Positions 8,601 to 16,812 of a stretch of 63,718 bases of DNA are shown here, in pieces. A program made the translations under genes and the position numbers. Below the pieces are notes generated by a model. The model searched no databases and was not told the origin of the DNA. It saw only the letters and a list, made by a program, of their open reading frames with translations. The DNA comes from Ruaniaceae bacterium KH17 (lineage in GTDB: Bacteria > Actinomycetota > Actinomycetes > Actinomycetales > Actinomycetaceae), in assembly GCA_900199505.1 (NCBI GenBank), contig FZQV01000015.1, positions 1-63,718 on the forward strand, in the 5' to 3' direction. Positions within the stretch are counted from its first letter, which is position 1; each line of letters opens with the position of its first letter.

Positions 8601-9358
8601 TCGCCGATCTCGCCGAAGGTTCGGAGGAGAAGCGGATCACCTTCGTGCAGACCCAGCAGGCGCCGCAACCCGTGATCACCTCGCCGGAGTGGTCCGGCTC
8701 GGAGACCGGTGGCCGGCGGTATGCCGCGTTCACGATCAACACGGAACGGCTCAAGCCGTGGCACACACTCTCGGGGCGCATGCACTTCTTCCTCGATCAC
8801 GATTGGATGATCGACGCGGGGGAGCAGTTGCCAACGTTCCGCCCGCCGCTGGATATGGCGACGGCGTATGGCGAGCCCGAGCTCGGCCCGAACGGCGAGA
8901 AGGCGATCACCTTGCGCTACCTCACGGTACACAACAAGTGGTCGATCCACTCGGAATACCAGGACAACCTGTACATGCTCTCGCTCGGACGCGGTGGCCC
9001 CCAAGCCTGGCTGTCGGTCAACGATGCTGCGTCGATCGGCGTGAAGGACAACGACTGGATCGAACTGACGAACGCGAACGGCGTCTTCGTGGCGCGCGCC
9101 GTGGTGACGTCCAAGCTGCCCGACGGCGTGTGCTACTGCCAGCACGCACAGGAGCGGACCATCGATGTTCCCAAGTCCGAAGCCACGGGCAAACGCGGCG
9201 GCATCCACAACTCTGTGACGCGGATCCTGCTGAAGCCCACGCACCTGATCGGTGGCTACGCCCACCAGGCGTACGCCTTCAACTACATCGGCCCAACCGG
9301 CGTGCAACGAGATATCGTCTCGACGGTGCGCCGCCGCTCGCAGGAGGTGGAGTACTGA
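5648..9358 (+). CDS. narG: Respiratory nitrate reductase alpha subunit NarG
   Basis: Catalytic subunit of the membrane-bound cytoplasm-facing nitrate reductase, reducing nitrate to nitrite at a Mo-bis-MGD centre with quinol electrons. The N-terminus has the FS0 ligand set of the NarG family, HGVNCTGSCSWKV (H60, C64, C68) with a further cysteine in EPRGCPRG. The long molybdopterin-binding and dinucleotide-binding domains follow over 1236 aa, a standard length. The first residues, with GKFFSRWDETNDQRAVFRKG, match the NarG N-tail that packs on NarI; there is no twin-arginine signal, so the enzyme faces the cytoplasm. The stop overlaps the narH start (TGATG). Confidence 0.97.
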   Translation: MENSTRIDGPASQALLKVGKFFSRWDETNDQRAVFRKGGRAGDVFYRDRWSHDKVVRSTHGVNCTGSCSWKVYVKDGIITWEAQQTDYPSTGPDRPEYEPRGCPRGAAFSWYTYSPTRVRYPYGRGVMMEMYREAKQRLGDPVAAFHEISTDPAKRRRYQQARGKGGLVRISWDEALEIASASYVNTIANYGPDRCVSFSPIPAMSMVSHAIGTRFTHLIGGAMTSFYDWYADLPVASPQVFGDQTDVPESGDWWDASYLMMWGSNVPLTRTPDAHWMAEVRYRGTKVITVSPDYADNVKFADEWLPAQAGTDAALAMAMGHVILKENFVDRQVEYFQDYVKQYTDLGMLITLVDHPDGHGLTAGKFVTAADLPEHSHLSDAAFKTVMWDTAAGRTAVPNGSMGFRYSEDGAGQWNLELGEIEPELSFMDDGDAAPVEVALPCFEDPRGEGSIIRRGVPAKRINGQLVTTVFDLMLAQYGVARDGLPGTWPADYDDPTVPYTPAWQAEITSVPAEACTRIAREFAANSDESKGRTMIIIGAGICHWFHADVTYRAIIALLMMTGCIGKNGGGWAHYVGQEKCRPMTGWFNMANAMDWQRPPRTMIGTAYWYMHTDQWRTDGFSADRVKSPLSTGALDGLHTADALAQSNRLGWMPFYPQFAKNPLDLADEAQAAVDRGEAGTVQEYVAAQLKSGELKSSIEDIDAPENWPRTMILWRSNLFGSSAKGNEYFLKHLLGTHSNLMPNNYAADQRPTDVTWHEEAPEGKLDLLITADFRMTSSTLLSDIVLPAATWYEKHDLSTTDMHPYVHSFSPAIDPPWEAKTDFEVFSDLAHRLSQMAKGRLDTRKDLVAVALQHDTPGQITQPGGKVRDWKGTDIPAVPGQNMPVFAVVERDYTAIADKLATVGPLAEKLGFTVKNINYDVSHQVNQLAQLHGVFPSGPAAGRPAIDTDVRMAEAILMFSGTTNGELATQGFKNLEKKTGRKIADLAEGSEEKRITFVQTQQAPQPVITSPEWSGSETGGRRYAAFTINTERLKPWHTLSGRMHFFLDHDWMIDAGEQLPTFRPPLDMATAYGEPELGPNGEKAITLRYLTVHNKWSIHSEYQDNLYMLSLGRGGPQAWLSVNDAASIGVKDNDWIELTNANGVFVARAVVTSKLPDGVCYCQHAQERTIDVPKSEATGKRGGIHNSVTRILLKPTHLIGGYAHQAYAFNYIGPTGVQRDIVSTVRRRSQEVEY

Positions 9359-10926
9359 TGGCACGCCGCGTGATGGCGCAGGTCGCCATGGTGATGAATC
9401 TGGACAAGTGCATCGGCTGCCACACGTGTTCGGTGACGTGTAAACAGGCGTGGACGAACCGGGCGGGAACCGAGTACGTGTGGTTCAACAACGTGGAGAC
9501 CCGGCCAGGCCAGGGCTACCCGCGCACGTACGAGGATCAGGAGCAGTGGCAGGGCGGCTGGGTCCGCACCAAGAACGGCAAGCTCAAGCTCAAGGCTGGC
9601 GGCCGCTTCAAGAAGCTGCTCACGATCTTCGCCTCGCCCGTGCAGCCCGGCATCGACGACTACTACGAGCCGTGGACGTACGACTACGAGAACCTGGTGG
9701 CCGCGCCGCTCGGCGACGATTTCCCTGTGGCACGCCCCAAATCCCTCGTGACCGGTGACAACATGGCGATCACGGCTTCGGCAAACTGGGATGACGCACT
9801 CGGTGGGGTCGCCGAGACTGAGCAGAACGATCCGATTCTGAAGAAGCTGCGTGACGAGGCGAACCAGGACATCAAGCTGGAGTATGAGAAGAGCTTCATG
9901 TTCTTCGTGCCGCGCATCTGCGAGCACTGCCTGAACCCCTCCTGCATGGCCTCCTGCCCCTCCGGTGCGATCTACAAGCGCGAAGAGGATGGAATCGTGC
10001 TCGTGGACCAGGACCGTTGCCGCGGCTGGCGCCAATGCATCACCGGTTGCCCGTACAAGAAGATCTACTTCAACCACCGTTCGGGCAAGGCCGAGAAGTG
10101 TCACTTCTGCTACCCGCGGCTCGAAGCAGGCATCCCCACGGTCTGCTCCGAAACCTGCGTGGGCCGCCTGCGCTACATCGGCATCATCCTCTACGACCCG
10201 GACAAGGTGACGGACGCGGCACTCGCCGACGACAAGGACCTCTACGAGGCGCAACTCGACCTGATGCTCGATCCGCACGATCCTCAGGTGCTCGCGGACG
10301 CCAAAGCGAGCGGCATCCCTGCCGACTGGATCGATGCGGCCAAGAAGTCGCCCACCTACGCGCTGATCAAGCATTTCCGCGTGGCGCTGCCGCTGCACCC
10401 GGAGTACCGCACGATGCCGATGGTCTGGTACATCCCGCCGCTCTCGCCGGTGGTGGACCTGTTGCGGTCGCAAGGTCACGATGCGGAGGCAGGCGGCAAC
10501 CTGTTTGGCGCGATCGACGCCCTGCGGATCCCGCTGGAATACCTCGCCGAGCTGTTCACGGCGGGCGACGTGGAGCCGGTGCGGCTCGTGCTCCAGAAAC
10601 TCGCTGCGATGCGCTCCTACATGCGCGATGTGACTCTCGGGCGGGAGCTGAACGCGGACTTGCCAGCCGCCGTCGGGATGGATCCGGACGCGCTCATGCA
10701 GATGTACCGACTCCTCGCGATCGCCAAGTACGAGGACCGCTACGTGATCCCTAAGGCGCACCGCGAGCAGGCCCACAACCTTGAGGAGATGGGCTGCTCG
10801 GTGAACTTCGACGACGACCCCAGCGGCCAGTCGCCGCTCGGTGAGTCCTCGGGCCGCCCAGTTCCAGTCGCATTGGAAACCTTCGCCGCCGCTAAGGCCC
10901 GGCGTGAGGAGGCCGCGAACTCATGA
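9358..10926 (+). CDS. narH: Respiratory nitrate reductase beta subunit NarH
   Basis: Electron-transfer subunit carrying three [4Fe-4S] and one [3Fe-4S] clusters between NarI and NarG. Four cysteine groups are visible: CIGCHTCSVTC near the N-terminus, CEHCLNPSCMASCP, CRGWRQCITGCP, and CHFCYPR with CSETCVGR. The tryptophan replacing a cysteine in CRGWRQC is the known mark of the [3Fe-4S] cluster in NarH. The start is the ATG at 9358 overlapping the narG stop; the frame extends farther upstream but lies inside narG. The product is 522 aa and overlaps narJ by 4 nt. Confidence 0.97.
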   Translation: MARRVMAQVAMVMNLDKCIGCHTCSVTCKQAWTNRAGTEYVWFNNVETRPGQGYPRTYEDQEQWQGGWVRTKNGKLKLKAGGRFKKLLTIFASPVQPGIDDYYEPWTYDYENLVAAPLGDDFPVARPKSLVTGDNMAITASANWDDALGGVAETEQNDPILKKLRDEANQDIKLEYEKSFMFFVPRICEHCLNPSCMASCPSGAIYKREEDGIVLVDQDRCRGWRQCITGCPYKKIYFNHRSGKAEKCHFCYPRLEAGIPTVCSETCVGRLRYIGIILYDPDKVTDAALADDKDLYEAQLDLMLDPHDPQVLADAKASGIPADWIDAAKKSPTYALIKHFRVALPLHPEYRTMPMVWYIPPLSPVVDLLRSQGHDAEAGGNLFGAIDALRIPLEYLAELFTAGDVEPVRLVLQKLAAMRSYMRDVTLGRELNADLPAAVGMDPDALMQMYRLLAIAKYEDRYVIPKAHREQAHNLEEMGCSVNFDDDPSGQSPLGESSGRPVPVALETFAAAKARREEAANS

Positions 10927-11567
10927 AGCTGCCACCGCCCCCCACCCAGCGGGATCGCGTGATCTACGCGGCCGCCGCCGTGGTTCTTTCCTATCCCGAC
11001 GACGTCGTGCTCGAGCGGGTGCCGCTGGTGGAAGCGGCGCTCGCGGAAGTGGGCGCGCTGGATGGCTTCGCGAGCACGATCGCGCACTTGCGCTCAATGC
11101 CGCAGCTGGAACTGCAGTCGTGGCACGTGCAAGAGTTCGATCTCTCGCGGCGCCACGCGCTCCACCTGACCTTCTGGACGGCTGGTGACACCCGTCGCAG
11201 GGGAGAGGTGCTCGCCTCCATCAAGCAGACCTACCGCGATTCGGGCCTGCTCGTGGATCTTGATGGCGAGCTACCCGACTACCTGCCGATGGTGCTCGAG
11301 TTCGCCGCCAATGGCGCGCCCGGCCTTGGCGTGGCACTCCTGAACACGTACCGCGGATCGCTGGAGTTGTTGCGGATGGGCCTCGAGAAGGACTCGCTGC
11401 CGCACGCCGGGGTGATCGCGGCGATATGCGAGACACTGCCCGGCGAATCCCCGCAGACCAAGGATGAGGCCCGCAAACTGATGGGCCCGCCGCCCACCGA
11501 GTTTGTGGGGCTCGACACCTTCCTCAACACCACCCCCTTCCAAATGAGCGGTCAGCAAGGAGGCTGA
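10923..11567 (+). CDS. narJ: Nitrate reductase assembly chaperone NarJ
   Basis: System-specific chaperone that binds apo-NarG and helps insert the molybdenum cofactor; it is not part of the final enzyme. The 214-aa all-helical TorD/NarJ-family protein shows the YPD near residue 24, the FDLSRRHALHLTFWTAGDTRRRG block and the DYLPMVLEFAA motif typical of NarJ. It begins in the ATGA overlap with narH, and narI follows after 1 nt, so all four subunits are co-translated. Confidence 0.94.
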   Translation: MKLPPPPTQRDRVIYAAAAVVLSYPDDVVLERVPLVEAALAEVGALDGFASTIAHLRSMPQLELQSWHVQEFDLSRRHALHLTFWTAGDTRRRGEVLASIKQTYRDSGLLVDLDGELPDYLPMVLEFAANGAPGLGVALLNTYRGSLELLRMGLEKDSLPHAGVIAAICETLPGESPQTKDEARKLMGPPPTEFVGLDTFLNTTPFQMSGQQGG

Positions 11568-11568
11568 G

Positions 11569-12327
11569 ATGGAGACCTTTCTGTGGGGCGTGTTCCCCTA
11601 CCTCGTTCTCGTGTCGCTGGTGGGCGGCCTGATTTGGCGGTACCGCTACGACCAGTTCGGCTGGACCACGCGCTCGTCGCAACTCTACGAGTCGAAGCTG
11701 CTGCGCATCGCCTCACCACTGTTCCACTTCGCGCTCATCGCGGTGCTGATGGGGCACATCGTGGGCCTGCTCATCCCCAAGGCCTTCACGGACTGGATCG
11801 GGATCGATCAGCACATGTACCACATGGGCGCTTTCTATGGTGGCTCGCTCGCAGGTATCGCGCTCGCTCTTGGACTCGGTCTTCTGATCTACCGGCGGCG
11901 GAAGAACACGGCAGTGTTCCGCGCCACGACCGTGAACGACAAAGCGATGTATCTGCTCCTGGCCACCGTGATCGGCGTCGGGATGGTTGCAACGCTCACC
12001 GGAGATGTGACGACCACGGGGGAGGAGCACAACTACCGCGAGACGGTCTCGGTGTGGTTCCGCTCGCTGTTCATATTCCAGCCGGATACCGAGGCGATGG
12101 CCTCGGCCACGTGGCAGTTCAAGGTGCACGTGGTGCTGGGTCTGCTCCTGATTGCCGGTATCCCGTTCACGCGGCTCGTGCACGCGTTCTCCGCGCCGAT
12201 CCACTACCTCTTCCGTCCCTACATCGTCTACCGCAGTCGCGACGAGGCGCCCCGCCACTCGGCCACCACCCCGGGTCGCGGCTGGGACCCCGTGGGTACG
12301 CGGGACAACGAGAAGACCCGCAACTAG
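11569..12327 (+). CDS. narI: Respiratory nitrate reductase gamma subunit NarI
   Basis: Di-heme cytochrome b that oxidises quinol at the membrane and anchors NarGH. The 252-aa protein has about five hydrophobic segments. Paired histidines for the two hemes are visible in FHFALIAVLMGHIVG and in FKVHVVLG with TRLVHAF. The C-terminal tail is hydrophilic. An AAGGAGG ribosome-binding site lies at the end of narJ. narK1 starts 27 nt downstream. Confidence 0.95.
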   Translation: METFLWGVFPYLVLVSLVGGLIWRYRYDQFGWTTRSSQLYESKLLRIASPLFHFALIAVLMGHIVGLLIPKAFTDWIGIDQHMYHMGAFYGGSLAGIALALGLGLLIYRRRKNTAVFRATTVNDKAMYLLLATVIGVGMVATLTGDVTTTGEEHNYRETVSVWFRSLFIFQPDTEAMASATWQFKVHVVLGLLLIAGIPFTRLVHAFSAPIHYLFRPYIVYRSRDEAPRHSATTPGRGWDPVGTRDNEKTRN

Positions 12328-12354
12328 CCCGTCCCCTCCTCACAAAGGTCGTCG

Positions 12355-13698
12355 ATGTCTTCCACACTCATTGCGGTCGCGCCCGATCACCCCACCCTGA
12401 AGGGTTCGGGGCGCGTCGTCACCCTCTCCACGCTCGCCTTCACGCTGATGTTCGCCGTCTGGCTGATGTTCGGCATCCTGGGCATTCCGATCCAGGAGGA
12501 GTTTGGACTCACCGATGTGCAGCTCAGCTGGATCAGCGCCGTGGCCGTCCTGAACGGTTCGATGTGGCGCCTGCCCGCAGGGATCCTCGCGGACCGGATT
12601 GGTGGACGGAAGATCACGATCTTCCTGCTCTTCGCCGTGTCGATTCCGAGCTACCTCGTCTCGCGTGCCGATAACTACATGTGGCTACTCGTGCTCGCCT
12701 TCCTGGTGGGCTTCTCGGGCAACCTGTTCTCGGTGGGCGTCTCCTGGAACTCGGCGTGGTTCGGGCAGAACCGCAAAGGGCTGGCGCTCGGCGTGTTCGG
12801 CGCCGGCAATGTGGGCGCCTCTGTGACAAAGCTGATCGGCCCCGGAATCATTGCCGCGACGGCGGGCGGCACCTTCGCGCTCGGAATCCAAGGCGGCTGG
12901 CGGCTCATCCCGGTGGTGTACGCCGTGCTCCTCGTGATCATGGGCTTCGCGGTACTGTTCCTTGCGCCGAGGCCGGATCACGCTCCGGGTTCCTCGAAGC
13001 CGCTCGGCGAGATGCTGGAGCCGTTGAAGCAGGTGCGCGTGTGGCGCTTCAGCCTCTACTACGTGGCCGTGTTCGGCGCGTATGTGGCGCTCTCTGCCTG
13101 GCTACCCAAGTACTACGTGGACAACTTCGACATCAGCCTCGGGCTGGCGGGCCTCCTGACGGCCACGTTCATCTTCCCGGCATCTCTCCTGCGACCCGTG
13201 GGCGGCTGGATCTCGGACCGTTGGGGTGCGCGCACGGCAATGTACCTGACCTTCGCGGTCATGCTCATCACCTCGGGCATCCTGATGATGCCGAACGGCC
13301 ACATCTCGATCGTGCACACCGATGGTGCTGTCACCGAACACTTGCCGTATTCCATGGCACTGCCATGGTTCGTGATTCTCGTGTTCCTGCTGGGCTGCGC
13401 CATGGGAATTGGCAAGGCCGCCGTGTACAAGCACATCCCCGAGTACTTCCCGGACAACGTGGGCTCCGTCGGCGGGCTCGTCGGGATGTTCGGCGGGCTC
13501 GGTGGCTTCTTCCTGCCGCCACTCTTCGCCTACACAAAGGAGTTCTCAGGGTTCCCCACCTCGACCTTCTTCGTTGTTTTCATCCTGACTGCCGTCTGCG
13601 CCGTCTGGATGCACGTCACCATTCACCGCATGATGACGCGGACCACCCCGGAAACCGCACATCTGATCGAACCCGAACTTGAGGAGGCAGCACAATGA
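12355..13698 (+). CDS. narK: NarK-family nitrate/nitrite transporter, NarK1-like (MFS)
   Basis: Twelve-helix major facilitator protein of the nitrate/nitrite porter family, 447 aa. The family features GILADRIGGRK in the loop after helix 2 and the glycine-rich nitrate signature (FGAGNVGASVTKLIGPG) are present. Compared with its neighbour it looks like the NarK1 class, proposed to import nitrate with protons. It lies between narI and a second NarK, overlapping that gene by 4 nt (ATGA). Class assignment by eye is tentative. Confidence 0.88.
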   Translation: MSSTLIAVAPDHPTLKGSGRVVTLSTLAFTLMFAVWLMFGILGIPIQEEFGLTDVQLSWISAVAVLNGSMWRLPAGILADRIGGRKITIFLLFAVSIPSYLVSRADNYMWLLVLAFLVGFSGNLFSVGVSWNSAWFGQNRKGLALGVFGAGNVGASVTKLIGPGIIAATAGGTFALGIQGGWRLIPVVYAVLLVIMGFAVLFLAPRPDHAPGSSKPLGEMLEPLKQVRVWRFSLYYVAVFGAYVALSAWLPKYYVDNFDISLGLAGLLTATFIFPASLLRPVGGWISDRWGARTAMYLTFAVMLITSGILMMPNGHISIVHTDGAVTEHLPYSMALPWFVILVFLLGCAMGIGKAAVYKHIPEYFPDNVGSVGGLVGMFGGLGGFFLPPLFAYTKEFSGFPTSTFFVVFILTAVCAVWMHVTIHRMMTRTTPETAHLIEPELEEAAQ

Positions 13699-15077
13699 GC
13701 AGCGAGACCAAGGGCGATTGGCTCCAGTCGTGGGACCCGGAGAACGAAGAGACCTGGGATAAGAAACTCGCGTGGAACACGCTGATCATCACAACGTTCA
13801 CGCTCACGCTGTGCTTCGTTGCGTGGTTCCTCCCAAGCGCGATTGTGCCGAAGCTGAACAATCTCGGCTTCAGCTTCACCGCGACCCAGCTGTACTGGAT
13901 GGCGGCCATGCCCGGCCTCTCCGGTGGGTTGATGCGGCTGGTGTGGATGGTGCTACCGCCCATTATGGGTACGCGCAAGATGGTCACGGTGACCACACTT
14001 CTGCTGATCCTGCCCGTGCTCGGCTGGGGTTTTGAAGTCACGAACCCGGACGTTCCCTACTGGCGTTTGATGGCACTCGCCTTCCTGGCCGGAATCGGTG
14101 GCGGCGCATTCTCGGGATTCATGCCATCGACGTCGTACTTCTTCCCCAAAAAGATGCAAGGCACGGCGCTCGGCCTGCAGGCCGGAATCGGTAACTTCGG
14201 TGTCTCGCTCGTCCAATTGCTCACGCCGTGGCTGATCTCGTTTGGAATGTTCGGCTTCCTCGGCTCGCAGATGATGGCATTCCCGGGCAAGGAGCCCGTG
14301 GTTGTCTGGTATCAGAACTCGGCGCTCGTCTACATCCCGTTCATCCTGATCGGGGCGCTGTGGGCGTGGATGGTGCTCCGCTCGGTCCCGGTGAAGGCGA
14401 ACATCAAGCAGCAGTTCGACATCTTCAGGAACCAGGACACCTGGTGGATGACCCTGCTCTACATCATGACCTTCGGAACGTTCTCCGGGCTCTCGGCGCA
14501 GTTCGGCCTGCTCATGTTGAACCTGTACGGCGGCGGCAACTCGGCGATCGTGGAGGGCGCGGGTGAGACCGCGAGGCTTCTCGTGGACGGCTACACGTTG
14601 CCCGATCCGGTCAAGTTCGTGTTCCTTGGCCCGCTCGTTGGAGCCGGAGCACGCGTGCTGTTCTCTCCTCTCACGGACCGTATGGGTGGCGCGATCTGGA
14701 CCCTCATCTCCGGGATCGGGCTGCTCGGCTCGATCCTCTTCACGATTCCCGCGCTCGTTCCGGACACCTCGAGTGCTGCGGCCCTGAGCGGTGGCTTCAA
14801 CCGGTTCCTCGCCGGCATGCTACTGATTTTCCTCTTCGCGGGGATCGGCAACGCCTCCACATTCAAGCAAATGCCTATGATCTTCGAGAGGCGCCAGGCC
14901 GGTGGAGTGATCGGGTGGACCGCGGCGATCGCCGCGTTCGGACCGTTCCTGTTCGGTGTGGGACTGACCATTATGAGCCCCACGGCGTTCTACATCATCG
15001 GCGCAGTGTGGGCCGTGATGTGTATCGGGATCACCTGGTGGCGGTACGCTCGACCTGGCGCCCCGAAGAAGAGCTAG
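13695..15077 (+). CDS. narK: NarK-family nitrate/nitrite transporter, NarK2-like (MFS)
   Basis: Second NarK protein, 460 aa. Its N-terminus (DWLQSWDPENEETWDKK) and signature segments (YFFPKKMQGTALGLQAGIGNFGVSLVQL) resemble E. coli NarK, which exchanges nitrate for nitrite. With the NarK1-like porter upstream, the pair parallels the fused NarK1-NarK2 arrangement of some denitrifiers: proton-driven nitrate import to start respiration, then antiport once nitrite accumulates. That division of labour is inferred from other systems. Its stop codon lies inside the -10-like TAGGGT of moaE. Confidence 0.88.
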   Translation: MSSETKGDWLQSWDPENEETWDKKLAWNTLIITTFTLTLCFVAWFLPSAIVPKLNNLGFSFTATQLYWMAAMPGLSGGLMRLVWMVLPPIMGTRKMVTVTTLLLILPVLGWGFEVTNPDVPYWRLMALAFLAGIGGGAFSGFMPSTSYFFPKKMQGTALGLQAGIGNFGVSLVQLLTPWLISFGMFGFLGSQMMAFPGKEPVVVWYQNSALVYIPFILIGALWAWMVLRSVPVKANIKQQFDIFRNQDTWWMTLLYIMTFGTFSGLSAQFGLLMLNLYGGGNSAIVEGAGETARLLVDGYTLPDPVKFVFLGPLVGAGARVLFSPLTDRMGGAIWTLISGIGLLGSILFTIPALVPDTSSAAALSGGFNRFLAGMLLIFLFAGIGNASTFKQMPMIFERRQAGGVIGWTAAIAAFGPFLFGVGLTIMSPTAFYIIGAVWAVMCIGITWWRYARPGAPKKS

Positions 15078-15080
15078 GGT
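15075..15080 (+). promoter_or_regulatory. -10 element of a probable leaderless promoter for moaE
   Basis: TAGGGT, which contains the narK2 stop codon, is followed by six bases and ATG 15087. This would let moaE be transcribed independently of the nar operon although it is only 9 nt downstream of it. Confidence 0.45.
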
Positions 15081-15086
15081 CACTGG

Positions 15087-15533
15087 ATGGCAGTTGTGCA
15101 GGCTGAGGAAATCGCCGTCGGGCAGATCAGTGGCATCGTTGACAGGGATATTGACACCGATGCCCTGACCGCCGCGGTCTATTCGGACGAGTCGGGCGCA
15201 TTGTTGACGTTCGCCGGGGTGGTGCGAGTGCATGATCACGGCAAGGAATGCACCGGGATCGATTATGTTGCGCACCCGATGGCCGATTCGGCACTACGTG
15301 AGGCGGTGGCGGGCTTTGCGACTCGTGCGGGCGTGCATGGGGTCGTGGCACAGCACCGTGTGGGTTACCTCGGGATTGGGGGAGTCGCGCTGTTTGTGGC
15401 CGCCTCCGCCACGCACCGGCGAGAGGCCTTCGAGTGTGTGTCTGATGTGGTCGAGTGGGTGAAGGCGAACCTGCCCGTCTGGAAGAAGCAGTATCTCGCG
15501 GACGGAACATACGAGTGGTCCGAATGCCCGTGA
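15087..15533 (+). CDS. moaE: Molybdopterin synthase catalytic subunit MoaE
   Basis: Large subunit of molybdopterin synthase; with thiocarboxylated MoaD it converts cyclic pyranopterin monophosphate to molybdopterin. Visible signatures are LLTFAGVVRVHDHGKE, the VAQHRVGYLGIGG substrate-binding block, and the C-terminal KANLPVWKKQYLADG, which carries the two catalytic lysines. Length 148 aa is normal. The moaD partner is 11 kb upstream, separated by the nar operon. Confidence 0.94.
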   Translation: MAVVQAEEIAVGQISGIVDRDIDTDALTAAVYSDESGALLTFAGVVRVHDHGKECTGIDYVAHPMADSALREAVAGFATRAGVHGVVAQHRVGYLGIGGVALFVAASATHRREAFECVSDVVEWVKANLPVWKKQYLADGTYEWSECP

Positions 15534-15563
15534 GCTTGGGGCTGCGCGGAACTGACCTCGCGG

Positions 15564-15770
15564 TGTGGTCGGTGCGGCCGGGCGTTGTTCGTGGACCTGC
15601 CGTCACGCGTTCGCGTGCCGGTGTCCGCCCCAAGGGAGCGAGAAGATGAACGCTTGCGTTCGGGTCCCGAGCGAGCGCAGAGGTTGCAGGTGCGTAGCCC
15701 AGACACGGTCCTGCAAACTACTCCCGACCACCCCGCCCGTGCGTGGGTTGAGCGAGCGAAGCGAGACGAA
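15564..15770 (+). repeat. Dispersed repeat, copy R2 (upstream of MoeB-like gene)
   Basis: About 200 bp that match 16530-16796 with long near-identical blocks, for example GTTCGTGGACCTGCCGTCAC followed by GCGTTCGCGTGCCGGTGTCC. It includes the palindrome CACGCG-TT-CGCGTG. The block ends in GAGCGAGCGAAGCGAGACGAAAC, 3 nt before the start of the MoeB-like gene, so the repeat forms that gene's 5' leader. No ribosome-binding consensus is obvious. Together with R3 it brackets the gene at 15774-16520 in direct orientation. Confidence 0.75.
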
Positions 15771-15773
15771 ACG

Positions 15774-16520
15774 ATGGTGAGTGCACTTAGCTCAGAGCAG
15801 CATGAGCGGTACGTGCGCAATATTGACGTGCCTGGGATCGGGATTGAGGGGCAGTTGCAGCTACTGAATGCCTCGGTGCTGGTGATCGGTGCGGGCGGGC
15901 TCGGATCGGCCGCGCTGCCGTATCTTGCGGGTGCGGGCGTTGGTCGGATCGGTGTGGTCGACGGCGATCAGGTAGAGCTGAAGAACATGCAGCGGCAGGT
16001 GCTTCATACCGAGATCGGACGTAACAAAGCGGAATCTGCGGCGGAGCGACTGGTGGCGCTGAACCCGGACGTGACCGTGGATGTGTACTCCGAATACCTC
16101 ACGCTCGAGCGGGGGAAGGAGCTGTTCACGCAGTACGATCTCGTGCTCGATTGCACGGATAAGTTCGGCGCCAAGTTCCTGATCTCTGATGCCGCCGAGG
16201 CCGTCTCAGCGCGGCTCGTGTGGGCAACCGCGACGGGGATGCAGTCGCAGTGCTCGGTGTTTGGCGTGCCGGACAGGGATGGAGAGCGGTTGTACCTGCG
16301 CGATCTGCACCCGGTGGAGCCTGAGGAAGGAACCTATCCGCAGGCCACGGACATCGGGATCCTCGGCGCCAATGTGGCGCAGGTGGGCGCCCTTCAGGCG
16401 TGTGAAGCGATCAAGCTGATCACGGGGATCGGCGAGCCGCTCGTGGGCCGCGTGCTGATTCTGGATGCCCGCAACGCCCGCTGGGACGTCCTCCCGCTCC
16501 GCAGAGCGAGGCGGAAGTGA
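15774..16520 (+). CDS. MoeB/ThiF-family adenylyltransferase lacking the zinc cysteines
   Basis: E1-like enzyme; by context it should adenylate the C-terminus of MoaD before sulfuration. The 248-aa protein has VIGAGGLGSAALPYLAGAGVG (nucleotide loop), GVVDGDQVELKNMQRQ (Asp and Arg of the active site) and LVLDCTDKFGAKF. In E. coli MoeB, zinc is held by CYRC and a C-terminal CEVC. Here the first position reads RLYLRDL and the C-terminal motif is absent. The Thr-Cys crossover loop is replaced by YPQATDIG. The start is ATG 15774; the frame runs 189 nt farther upstream through the repeat and is not credible. A rhodanese domain is absent. Moco-related function is inferred from neighbours. Confidence 0.82.
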   Translation: MVSALSSEQHERYVRNIDVPGIGIEGQLQLLNASVLVIGAGGLGSAALPYLAGAGVGRIGVVDGDQVELKNMQRQVLHTEIGRNKAESAAERLVALNPDVTVDVYSEYLTLERGKELFTQYDLVLDCTDKFGAKFLISDAAEAVSARLVWATATGMQSQCSVFGVPDRDGERLYLRDLHPVEPEEGTYPQATDIGILGANVAQVGALQACEAIKLITGIGEPLVGRVLILDARNARWDVLPLRRARRK

Positions 16521-16529
16521 CAGTATCGC

Positions 16530-16796
16530 TGTGGTCCAGTTGGGGCGGGCCGGTATTGTTCGTGGACCTGCCGTCACGCGTTCGCGTGCCGGTGTCCACC
16601 CCAAGGGAGCGAGGAGCTGAACGCTTGCGTTCGGGTTCCGAGCGAGCGCAGGGGTTGCTGGTGCGTAGCCCACACACGGTCCTACGAACAACGCCCGCCC
16701 ACCAGACCTCATTCACCGAGGGCGTAGCCCCCCGCACCTGCGTGGGTTGAGCGAGCGCCGTACTGAGCGAGGCGGAGCCGAGACGGAGTGACGAAA
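16530..16796 (+). repeat. Dispersed repeat, copy R3 (between MoeB-like gene and moeA)
   Basis: This is the longest copy, about 265 bp. It shares most of R2 and carries an extra segment near 16704-16738 and another near 16758-16780. The block CGGTCCTACGAACAACGCCC matches the right-hand module of R1 and R4. It fills the gap between the two genes; no coding sequence is credible here. It ends about 16 nt before the moeA start. Confidence 0.75.
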
Positions 16797-16812
16797 CCTG
16801 GTGAGGTGAACC

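Noticed and set aside
6149-9364. A 1071-codon open frame on the minus strand
   Set aside because: It is antisense to narG, is rich in His/Arg/Val/Gly as expected for a shadow of GC-biased codons, and matches no family I know.
15564-16796. CRISPR-like interpretation of the R2/R3 repeats
   Set aside because: The repeats are about 200 bp, few, and enclose a normal gene rather than unique spacers.
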